Shown: positions 49,814 to 59,912 of the stretch, one piece after another
How the letters are laid out: each line of letters begins with the position of its first letter
How positions within the stretch are numbered: position 1 is the stretch's first letter
Source of the DNA: Plasmodium coatneyi
Taxonomy: Eukaryota; Apicomplexa; Aconoidasida; Haemosporida; Plasmodiidae
Length of the DNA stretch: 64,000 nt
Assembly: GCF_001680005.1 (NCBI RefSeq)
Contig: NC_033562.1
Span: 1,612,001 to 1,676,000, forward strand
Direction of reading: 5' to 3'
Made by a program: the position numbers and the translations under genes
The notes under the pieces: generated by a model
Database searches by the model: none
Seen by the model: only the letters and a program-made list of their open reading frames with translations
What the model was told of the DNA's origin: nothing

Positions 49814-51152
49814 TATGTACCATTGGAATGTAATGTCCTCCCCACTCCACGCAAACTATAAGTAGTACGTAATGTTTTTCCCTCCCCTGAAAGGAAGGAA
49901 AGCATAAATAACCACACAAAGTTCATACAGTGTGTATGGGAAAGAAGCATAAATAACCTTTCCTCCTTCTTTCACCCCTAAGCGCTAATTTTTCCATTTT
50001 CCTCTTTTTTTCCTTAACTTTTCTTTTTTTGCCTGATTTTTTTTTTTTTTTCCGTCCCTTTTTTTTCTGTTGTGCCAGTGTTTGTTCTTAAAAATATTGA
50101 TTCTTTTTCGTATACACAGGCATGTGTGACATGGTAAAAAATTTGTGTAATTGTACACAGTTTTTTTTTTGTAAAAACACACTTATTTTTTTTTTTTGCG
50201 CGGAGGAGAAGCGCATGGGAAATGGTAGAATTTGTGTAATTGTACATAGTTGCTCTTTTTTTTTGTTTTTTGTAAGAACACTCTCTTTTTGCGGAGAAAC
50301 ACATTTAGATAATGTTTCACTAAATTTGACTTTGCGCCAAAAAAGCAGTAAAAGCCAAGCCCCCCTCTTTTTTTTGTTTTTTTGGTTGTTGCTCCTTATT
50401 TGGGTTGCTCCTTATTTGGGTTGTTCCTTATTTGGTTGATCTTTATTTGGTTGCCCCTTATTTGGTTGATCTTTATTTGGTTGCCCCTTATTTGGTTGAT
50501 CTTTATTTGGTTGCCCCTTATTTGGTTGATCTTTATTTGTTGTTGCTCCTTATTTGGTTGCTCTTTATTTGGTGGTTGTTGTTGTGCTTCCGCCCCCCCT
50601 TTTTATTGTGTACTCCCCTTATTGTGTGTATTCTTCCCCATTCTTATTTTTTTTTTTTTAAGACACTCTGTTTTTTGGGGAGGACGAGAAGACGCGCACA
50701 TGTGTGACATGGTAAAAAAATTTGTCTAATTGATACACAGTTCCTTTCTTTTTTTTTTTTTTTTTTGTAAGAACACTCATTCTTGCGCACCCTCTCGCAA
50801 AACTTGGAGGAGCACCTTTTCAAATATGTCCATAATTAGAACTTAAAAGGAAGAAAAAAAATTAATATGTTAAGGTAAAAAAAATTATTAAGATAAAAAA
50901 ACTTATGCAGGCAAAGAAACCCATAACAAAAAAAAAAAAATTTAATGAACATTTTGGATCTTCCGCAATAAAAAAAAAATCTTACCAAAACAAATCAAAA
51001 TAAAGTGAAAAAAATTTTTTTTTTTTTTCGGGCTTATATTAATCACACATAAACATGTAAACAATGTAATACACAAAACGAAAAAAACGAAAAAAAAAAA
51101 AAATATATTTACTACACGCTAAACCCGGAATCCGAATATTGGAACATGTTCC
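49814..51152. other. KIR6-SICAvar spacer (convergent 3' ends)
   Basis: The spacer lies between two converging genes. It holds repeated blocks of GTGTAATTGTACACAG and T-rich tracts with TTTTTTGTAAGAACACTC near 50130-50290 and 50700-50790, and a 30-bp tandem repeat near 50395-50580. No gene is supported. Confidence 0.6.
50395..50580 (+). repeat. 30-bp tandem repeat (TTTGGTTGATCTTTA / TTTGGTTGCCCCTTA)
   Basis: About four alternating half-units, TTTGGTTGATCTTTA and TTTGGTTGCCCCTTA, are nearly identical, flanked by looser CTCCTTATTTGGGTTG copies. All frames read through it, so translations in this stretch are artefacts. Confidence 0.9.
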
Positions 51153-54100
51153 TTAGGAACAGAGTCTTCTTTCCCTAAACCCGGAATCTAAACTTGGAAC
51201 CTGTTCCTTAGGAACAAAATCTTCCTTCATAAATTTGCTTCCCATAAATTCTCGAACCAAAATTTCAAAAAAGTCTTCTTTCTTCGAATGCAGATCCCCT
51301 TTTTGACGTTCGTCTAAGACTTCTAAATGAATATCAATAATCATTCGGCGACGTACACCACGACGACGAACACCTCGTTTTTTCTTCCTTTTTATAGGCG
51401 TTGAACGAGGTCTTCGTTCCTTTACTAAGGTATATTCATGTGGACCACTCTGGTCCACATGAGCAAGGAGTTGTTCTTGTAAGGATGGACCAAGTACTTG
51501 ATAAGCTCTTCTGTAGCGTTTTCTTGTCTTCCGTAGCATTCCAAAGTACTGAACAAAAAAAAAAAAAAAAAAAAAAAGGGAGAGAAAATGTTTTTTTAAT
51601 AGGGATGCAAAGGGCTTTGTTCACGCAACAATAATTACTACTCCACACCCCCAAAATGCGATATCGTCCTACACATCCACACCCCTAAATGCGAAATACT
51701 ACACATACACACCCCTAAAATGTGAAATACTACACATACACACCCCTAAAATGCGAAATCCTACACACACACCCCTAATATGTGAAATGCCACACAACCC
51801 AGCGCTGATTCATGCACCTTTACTTTTATTATTATATTTTTTTTTTCTTATAATATTAATTTTTTTTTCCTTTTTTTTGTTTTTTTGTTTTTACCTTCCA
51901 CAGTAAATAACTCATAGCAGAAATACCAAGCACGGCAGGAGCAAGAGGGAAGTAAGGAAGGAAGGGATCGATTCCTTTCTTGTCAGTAAGTGGAAGAGCC
52001 TTGGGTGTTACTGAAATTGACCCACCACTACCACCTCCACCAAGAGCAGCACCTGCAGGTTCTTGAGGACCATCTGCAGGAGCTGGACTGGATCCTTCTT
52101 CTTCCTTCTCCGCAGCCTTCGGTTCTTTATGTTCCGGACATATTTTCTCTAGAGTTTGTTTTATTTCTTCATTCCCATTGAACAACACTTCCACTTTTTT
52201 CTTTACATTTTCTTTGTTTGTTTCACAGTCTTTTCCATTTCTTTTGTGTTTAATCCATAGATTACTCTTCACGCTTAATGTGCAACTTGGATTTTCTTCC
52301 CTTTCACACATAACACAATCACCCTTTTTTTTATCCACACACCAAGTATCCTTCTTCTTATTTCCTTTATTAAATATATGTTTTATGTTTTCTTCTATAA
52401 TAGGACATGTTCTCCCCTCCGTTTCCTTTATGAGCATATCTGCATAAGCATTCAGTAAAAGACATTTCATAGTTTGCTCAAATAGTCTGTTATTTTTCCT
52501 TTCCACTGCGTTACTATTACCCTGATACTCCTTAATGCCGTATATATGTTTTAAACCTGACGTAATATACTCACAGGCCTTTTGTTCTGATTCTGTTGCT
52601 GTATTACCATTTGCTTTTGTGAAGTTCTCACATGGTCCGTCGTTCTTTGCGCCTCCCTTTTTCATATCAGAAGACAGTTCTTCCAATCTCTTCTTGAAGT
52701 CCGTATCCCAAAATTGACACTATGCAAGAAAAAAAAGGGGAAGAATGGAACACATATATGTAACCCTAATGTATATATATAAAGGGTTCGTCGTTGTGAT
52801 TTCGATTTTCAGTTATGTATGAAGAATACTGTTCCTTTGAATGACTTTAACTACAATAGACAATATTGTTTCTCATTTACCCAGTTTTGTCTTCCGTTCC
52901 CCCCATTAGTTAATCTGTCCCTAAACCAATTAATTGTTACACAATTTGCACGTGCACATAGGTCCTTCTCCTTGCTGCAGTCTTTACCTATAGAAAGGGA
53001 GGAGTGAACACAGAATGAAGGAATAAGTAGTAGTTGTATGTGATGGTAGTGGTGGTGCTAGGGGTGGAAGGAAGGAAAGGAAGGTGGTGGTGCCGCTTTT
53101 GTAGACTCTCCTTAGTCTTTGTTGACATATTTTTTCCTTACATATTTCTTCCAGGGTTTTCTTTATTGCTTCTTCGTTCTGTTGGAACATTGTTCTCACT
53201 TTATCCTCTACCTTATCTTTGTCTATGAAGCAATCTTTATAGCTTTCCTGTTGGCATATGTCACATGTACCATCGCTACATGCACTTCCTTGAATTTTTG
53301 AACTTTCACCAAAGGCATGTTCTATGCCATTCTTTACATCACAACCGTTCTCCTTTGCCTTTTCTTCCATTTTCTTTGCGTATGCATTTAATAGGAGGCA
53401 TGCCATAGTTCGATGGAATATTTGGTCATTCTTGGCCTTCTCGTCGTGCCCTCCGCCGGCGGTCTTAATTTTATATATATGGTCGAGCCCCCTAACAATA
53501 AGCCTGCATGCTTCCATTTCTGCAAAAGTCGTAGTTTTACCGTTCCATATAGCAACACTGCAATATTTGTCTACCTCTCCGTTTTCCTTCGGTATAACTT
53601 TGGCAAGCTCATCAACCATGGCTTCAACTTCCTTCCACATGCCAGTCTACAAATAAGAAGGGCGTAGATGCATGTTTATATATATGTAATTAACAACAAA
53701 ATAAAGTTCTTATTTTGCACTTTTCCCCCAATATATATACATTCCTCTATGTTCATTGTGCACAGTTAGCATCTAGTGGTGAAAAGTAGCTCCTAACATA
53801 GTCCTCCTTCTTGCTGTCGCTCTTCCACCTTTCTGTAACGCATTTTACGCGATCACATAAGGTACCTTTATCCTTGCAGTCATTGTCTATGAAAGGAAAA
53901 GGACGGAACACATCAATGGTAATAGGGTGATGGTAGAATAACGATACACTCGGTTGTTAGGTGGGTGGTGGTACACCCTCCTCCCAGTGGTCGATCTCCA
54001 CCACCACCACCAGGTGGTAGGGTAGCTGGAGGGGAAAGATGGACCATCCTCTTCCTGTGCAGTAACGTCACTCCTACCTTCCGGTTTCGTTTTAGGGGGT

Positions 54101-55306
54101 GCTAATTCATCCTCAATTTTTTTAACTGTGGTACGCAACTCCTCTATAACTTCGAGAACTTCTTGAACTTTATCCTTCATTTCGGGACGTATTTTTCCCA
54201 GTTCCCACTTTGGACTTTCACTCTTCTGGTCATCCTTCTTACTTTTTTCATTACATGCAGTACTGTTATCCATTGCCCCACCTATGTTCCTAGAGCCCTC
54301 ATTCAAAAACCATTTATAAATGTCTTTGAAAATACTACTTCCGTCCTTCTTTAGCTCGGCTGTGAATGTACCTGTATATTTACAATTCTCATGTTCCATT
54401 GGGTTAAATACCTCGCTTAAATTACTTATTGCTGTGAATACATAGAGAATATCATTCCCTTGCACCCCATATTTCAATATATATAATAATAACCACAAAT
54501 TCAATATATCACACGGTGCATTCGACTTCATGGTTTGCACTTCTAACATTGTGTCTTTGTATGTATACGTCTCGCTGCCATTTGTTACTTTAACTAAATT
54601 CCTTATAAGACCCTTACAAAAACATTTGTGAAGGCTTTCGTCGGTGACGTTGTAACCCTCCACGACGCTATCGCAAACGGCTGTGTAACCACCTACCTCA
54701 TCATCGTCATTTAAGGACCTGTTGAATTCTAGCAATAGACGGTACACTTTGTCCTTATCTATTCCCTGAAAATAGGGAGGAAGGACATGTGTACATATAT
54801 ATTTTTATATATATACTTATGTTTTACATCAACCACCAACCACCTAACAACCCACCTACCACCCATCTAACAACCTTCCTTTCACCCAACCACCATCACT
54901 GACAACCCACCTACCACCATACTAACAACCCACCTACCACCACACTAACAACCCACCTACCACCACACTAACAACCACCTACCACCACACTAACAACCCA
55001 CCGACCACCCCTAACAACCCACCTAACAACATTCCTCCCACCGAACAACCAACCTAACACCCTACCACCTAACAAGCACCACTATTACTTTCTACCTCCA
55101 GTGGAATGCATTAATGTTTCATTTAAATGGCATGCAGAAAATGTACAATTTCCTATTTGTCTCTCCCCCCCTCTTTTTCCCCACTTTTAGAAATTAGAAA
55201 TCATATGACATTTACCCATCTGCTGCGAAAGAATGCTTCTACTTCATTGCCCATTTTAGCGTTCATTTTCTCGTTTATTTTATTGTCCAATTCAGAGGTG
55301 GTATGC
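51153..55306 (-). CDS. SICAvar variant antigen, 5' end unresolved, at least 7 exons
   Basis: Exons on the minus strand: 55306-55216, 54765-54078, 53886-53798, 53646-53142, 52987-52881, 52719-51895 and 51548-51153. Reading phases agree at every junction. Two short Cys exons (NDCKDKGTLCDRVKCVTERW and DCSKEKDLCARANCVTINWF) each precede a larger Cys-rich SICA domain (GTCDICQQ, DCVMCEREENPSC). A Pro/Gly linker leads to the membrane segment PLAPAVLGISAMSYLLWK. The last exon is the conserved cytoplasmic tail (KTRKRYRRAYQV, RRRMIIDIHLEVLDE, KEDFFEILVREFMGS). Total about 900 aa. SICA proteins are the variant antigens on the P. knowlesi-infected red cell. The tail ends early, at TAA 51153-51155, in what looks like a frameshift; tail-type sequence continues in another frame to a stop at 51119. 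The start exon was not found. Confidence 0.88.
51655..51800. repeat. ~32-bp minisatellite in the last SICAvar intron
   Basis: About five copies of ACACCCCTAAAATGTGAAAT-CCTACACAT-type units lie in the intron between the membrane exon and the tail exon. The same unit fills the equivalent intron of the second SICAvar at about 62905-63060. Confidence 0.9.
54830..55085. repeat. Telomere-like C-rich minisatellite in SICAvar intron
   Basis: Repeats of CTAACAACCCACCTACCACC recur about ten times in the intron between exons 54765-54078 and 55306-55216. It is the same motif family as in the KIR2 and KIR7 introns. Confidence 0.88.
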
Positions 55307-57399
55307 CTGTAGTAATGGAAGTAAAAGGTATGGGTAGTTCATGTGTTTCGAAATAATGATGATGATCATGATGAAAGAATACGTTTGTAATTCTTTTTTT
55401 ACTTTTTAATTCAAACATGCTCTATCACAATCACCATTACAATAATTCTTATAATCAATTGTACTTTTTGATTGGGAATTGGGTTTGGTGGGTTATAGAT
55501 TGGGTCTTTTACTTTGTTATTTTTGTTTTTTTAATTTCTTCCTGTGTAATTTTTTTTCTTCTATTTTATTCTCTACTTTTAGGTCTCTTAATTTCTATAT
55601 TCCCTTTTAAAAAAAAAAAAAAGAGGAAGATACACACATTTTATTTTTATTTTCCTTTTATTTTCCTTCTCTTTCTTCTTATCAGAAAGAAGACGTAATC
55701 TTCGCTTCATACCATATGCTCTGCATTTCCTTCGAAAAAAAAAAAAAAAAAAAAAGAAGAATTAAACACCTCCTTTTTTTTCTTTCCTATTCTTCTTTTC
55801 CTCCTTCCTTAAAAAAAAAAAATATCAGCGAACCTTCCTTCCACCCTTATCATCCAAATTTACACCCCCCACACACTTCCTTCAGCCCCGAACAACCATC
55901 GTTCTAATACCCTTAACCCTTCCATTCTACCACCCCTAAACCTTTATACTAACACCCCTACACCCTACGTCCAGACCCATAACTGTACATTCTAATACCC
56001 CTAGGAACCTCGCTTGCACCCCTACACCTCAACCCCACAGCTCTTATACCCTTCCATCTAATAACCCTAGGAACTTCTCTTACACCTACCACCCCTAAGT
56101 GCACCATCGTGCATAATTTCTTTCTTTTTTTTTTTTTTTTTTTCTTTTCTTTCTTCCTTCCTTCCTTAAGAAAAGAAATGTTAGCAACCTTCCTTTCACA
56201 CCTATCACCCCAATTTACACCCCTTGCACCTTTCCTTTTGCCCCTAAAAATCTTCCTTCCACCACTAACAACCTTCATTCTAATACTCTTAACCTTATAT
56301 TGTACCACGGTACACCCTACCCCTACACTCATAAACATTCATTCTAATACACCTGGAAACCCCCCTTCCATCCCTACACCCTACCGCCACATCCCTAACG
56401 CACCTTCATTCTAATACCCCTAAGAACCTCCCTTCTACCTACCACCCCTATGTGCACCATCCTGCACACTTTCTTTCTTCCTTTTTTTTTTTTTTGGTTT
56501 CTTTTTTTCTTTCTTTTTCTTTTTTTTTTTTTTCTTTCTTCCTTCCTCCTTTCTCACCCTAAACCTTCTCTTCTTTACCCCTTAGACCTTCCTTCTTTTC
56601 TCCTTAAAACTTCCTTCTTTACACTTTTTCTTTACACCTCATTTTTCTCTTTAAATCTTCCTTTTTTACTTAAATCTTCTCTTTTTTTACATAAACCTTC
56701 CTTTCTTACACCTTTTCTTTAACATTCTTTTTGTTTTTCTTTTATTTTGTTCTTCTTTCTCCTTAAAGAAAGTGACCTTCCTTCCATTCTCCCCTAATAA
56801 CATCATTCTAATACCCCTAGAATCCTTCATTCTAATACCCTTACACCCTACCCCTACACCCTACGTCCAGACCCATAACTGTACATTCTAATACCCCTAA
56901 GAACCTCTCTTCCACCCACCACCCCTAAGTGCACCATCGAACACACTTTCCTTCCTTTTTTTTTTTCTTTTCTTTCTTTTATTTTCCTTTTTTTTGTTTT
57001 TCTTTTTTTTTTTTTTTTTCTTGCTCCCTTTTCTCTCTTCTTCCATGCTGTTCTCCCCTACGATGCACCATCGTGCATACTTCCTTCAACACCTTCCATG
57101 TATGTGCACCTCTTTGCACAACTTCCTCCCTCAACTTTTTTTCTTCATTATTTTTTTCTTTTATTTTTTTCTACTTTCTCCTTAAAGGAAGTGACCTTTC
57201 TCCCACCACCCTACCACCTAACAACCCACCTACCACCCTACCACCTAACAACCGTTCGTAACGGTTCCTTCCCCCAAACCACGGTTCGTAACGGTTTGTA
57301 ACGGTTCCTGGCAAATGGCTTCGTTTGGTTTGGTAGGGTTTGGTACGGTTTGGTACGGTTTGGTACGGTTTGGTACGGTTTGGTACGGTTTGGTACGGT
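55307..57399. other. SICAvar 5' region / spacer, C- and T-rich repeats
   Basis: About 2 kb upstream of the first located SICAvar exon. It may hide one or more small 5' exons. From 55830 onward it alternates C-rich, telomere-like units (AATACCCCTAGGAACCTC, CCACCCCTAAGTGCACCATC) with long T-rich tracts, repeated three or four times. No frame with coding character was found. Confidence 0.5.
55830..57260. repeat. Higher-order repeat: ACCCCTAAGTGCACCATC blocks with poly(T)
   Basis: A block of C-rich units (CATTCTAATACCCCTA, CCACCCCTAAGTGCACCATC) followed by a T/C-rich run of 60-100 bp and CTTAAAGAAA recurs about four times (around 55850-56170, 56200-56560, 56770-57020, 57060-57190). Confidence 0.75.
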
Positions 57400-57400
57400 T
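57320..57400 (+). repeat. 11-bp tandem repeat GGTTTGGTACG
   Basis: Seven near-perfect units lie directly after the stop codon of the minus-strand 57400-58532 gene, in its presumed 3' UTR. The paralogue at 31754 has only one or two degenerate units at the same place (31734-31752). Confidence 0.92.
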
Positions 57401-58532
57401 CATTTTGTTCCTAAACGTACACTCAAAAGAATACATAGCATAAAAGCAACAATGGCAAAACCACAAAGGGGCCACGAGTGTGGTGGTGCTGGATTGCCTA
57501 TAGAAAAGGTCACAATTAAACCAACACAACACAAAGCTAAAAAATATAACACGGAAATGGTCCATACGAGAGGGGACAACAATGCTCCCCCTTTTCTTGT
57601 CCTGCTTCTTCTTTTTATAGCATACAAAAATTTATTAAAAAAACCCCTATGTCGGAATAACACTGTTCTTATTCTTCCATACTGTGTTCCATTTTTTATA
57701 TATGATGTTGAATAATCATCATAATGATAGTCATCACTTCGCTCCTCAAAGAGACTATCCACAGTACTGTCCATGGAGCAAGTGCTGCCCAGGGAGGAAC
57801 GGCTATCCATGGAGGAATTGCTGTCCATGGAGGAAGTGCTGTCCATGGAGGAATTGCTGTCCATAGAGGAATTGCTGTCCATGGAAGTGCATCTTGTAGA
57901 CAATGAATGAACACTTTCCATAGAACCGCTGTCCAAAGAGCGGTCTATTGCACCGCAACGGCGGCGGTTCTTCCAAAAGGGGTGATAGGAAGTATCATCA
58001 TTATCCATTTTGGGACGTTCATTGTTACCATTGTTAGCACTTCTTGTTGCATGGAGTCGATGAAATAATTTTTTATCGTTCTGATCAAAGAAAAATGAAG
58101 CGTCTATTCTTTCCTTCTGTAAGGGGACGTTGTCATCGTTGTTGTTGTTTGATGTACCATCATCATCACTCCACTTGGATTTTAGTGTTTTTACACCTGG
58201 GCCTAGAAGATTTTTGTTTTCAGTTGTGACATTTTTTGATGTGCCTAGCGCAGTCACCTAAAAAAAGGAAGGTTATTAGATGGTTGGTGGTAGGTGGTTT
58301 GTGTTAGGGGTGGAAATTTTTTTTTTTTTCAATTTTTCTATTTAAAAAAAAAAAAAAACACAGAAATTTATTATAATAAGAATGTATGTGTGTGTGTAAA
58401 ATTTCCAAAAAAAAAAAAATGTAACAATAGCAGCTACAGCTGATCCTATCTTCTTACGTAGTGGTTGGGGTATTGCCAAAGGAGCAGCAGGGTACAGCTG
58501 AGTATGGAAAGTTTTGTAGGAAAGGGTGCCAT
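57400..58532 (-). CDS. Signal peptide plus two-TM subtelomeric protein, paralogue B
   Basis: Exon 1 (58532-58458) encodes MAPFPTKLSILSCTLLLLWQ and ends at donor GTAAGA. Exon 2 (58257-57400) starts after TTTTTTTAG; the intron is 200 bp, phase 0. The protein is about 310 aa. It shares with paralogue A the blocks WSDDDGTSNNNNDD, FDQNDKKLFHRLHATRS, YHPFWKNRR and FEERSDDYHYDDYS, and two C-terminal membrane segments (LVWTISVLYFLALCCVGLIV and CGFAIVAFMLCILLSV). Its SSMDSN repeat is expanded to about seven units, which is the main length difference. No PEXEL is clear. The family is not identified; location in the infected cell or its membranes is inferred from signal peptide plus TMs. The frame is intact. 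Confidence 0.75.
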
Positions 58533-59728
58533 TTTGTTTGTTTCTTCCTCTTTTAAGCGCAAAGGAAGGTTTAAAAGTGGCGATGTTCTTTTTTTTTTGT
58601 TGGCTTCTTTTTTTTTTCTTTTTTGAGTGTGTGTACAAATATATTTTAAAATGAAAAGGAATTTACTATTAGAATGTGCATAATACTAATTAATTCAAAA
58701 GTTATATGGTAATTTGAAATGAGTGCTACATGGTTTTTAGTTATATTCTATACAATTTATGATGATAACATCCTTAATCATCATATTCCCTTTTATGAGA
58801 AAAAAAAAAGAGAATGTTACCCCCCCACACACTCTCCATAGTATTCCACACTCCTTCTGATGGTGTAATAAGAGGTGGAGTAGCAAATTATTATGCACAT
58901 GTGTTTAACAGTGAAACTTTTATACATGTATACACTAAAAAATTCTACCCGTTTTTTTTTTTTTAGTTTTTTTTGGGGGAGATAATGTTAAATATAAAAA
59001 AAAAAAAGGAAGAAAAAAGCAATTTATTATTACTGAACAATCACATAAACAGAAGAGAAGAGGAGAGGATTGTACTGTCAAGCATATACTATAAGGATGC
59101 ATATATTTCTCCCTTGTATGCATAATTAATGGAAATATCCTTTGTATTATTACGTACGCTTCCTTTCATTTCATTTAATATAAATTTACCCTCTTCACAG
59201 TATATTTATGAATATACACATTCAGGAAAGGGGAAGGGAACAGGAGGGATGCAACGTAACTCCTTATACATATATATATAAAAACTGCACATAGGCATGC
59301 ATATATGAACTGTATACAATACATATATATATGTGCATTAAAAAAAAATTAGGAGGAGTACTTTTTTTTTTGGGGGGGCTTAATTCTCTATATATTTTTT
59401 TACCTTAATATATAAATGTACATATGTAATGGCTCCAATGTACATATGTAATGATTTTGATGTACACATTTGTGTATGTGGTATATTACTATTGTTCAAG
59501 GAATTAAGGAATATATATTATTATTATTAAACAAAAAATAAGTGAAAATTCCACATTCACCCCCACACTTACAGTTCAATCATAAAACAGGCAAAATTTT
59601 GCACATCCATACACATCCCCCTATACTGGATGTACTTATATGAACAACAACACAATTTCTTAACATATAAAATTCATATTACATATAAACAACAACAGAA
59701 GAAAAATATACGCACATAAACAATTACA
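58533..59728. other. Divergent spacer between two-TM gene B and KIR7
   Basis: The proximal 450 bp repeat the spacer at 32811-33300. The distal part is AT-rich, with a T/G homopolymer block near 59362-59377 resembling the one near 35622. No gene is supported. A 62-codon minus-strand frame at 58935-59123 is low complexity. Confidence 0.55.
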
Positions 59729-59856
59729 ATGACAAAAGTAATACGGATTATTATATGTTTCCTTCCATGTGAGGGTACATGCACATATACACATGCAATA
59801 CATCTGCATGTACGCCAAACTTCCCTTTATAAATAATATAATAAATATAAGAAGTG

Positions 59857-59912
<56 letters not shown>

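Noticed and set aside
50382..50729. Open frames rich in Leu/Ile/Trp
   Set aside because: They are translations of the 30-bp tandem repeat, whose length is a multiple of three and so stays open.
57684..57914. Trp/Pro-rich and Cys/Pro-rich frames over the two-TM gene
   Set aside because: They are shadows of the SSMDSN repeat; the gene frame has matching exon phase, signal exon and a paralogue.
59860..59908. (TA)n tract considered as a promoter element or origin
   Set aside because: It lies inside KIR7 intron 1 and similar tracts occur in many introns and spacers here, so a simple microsatellite explains it.
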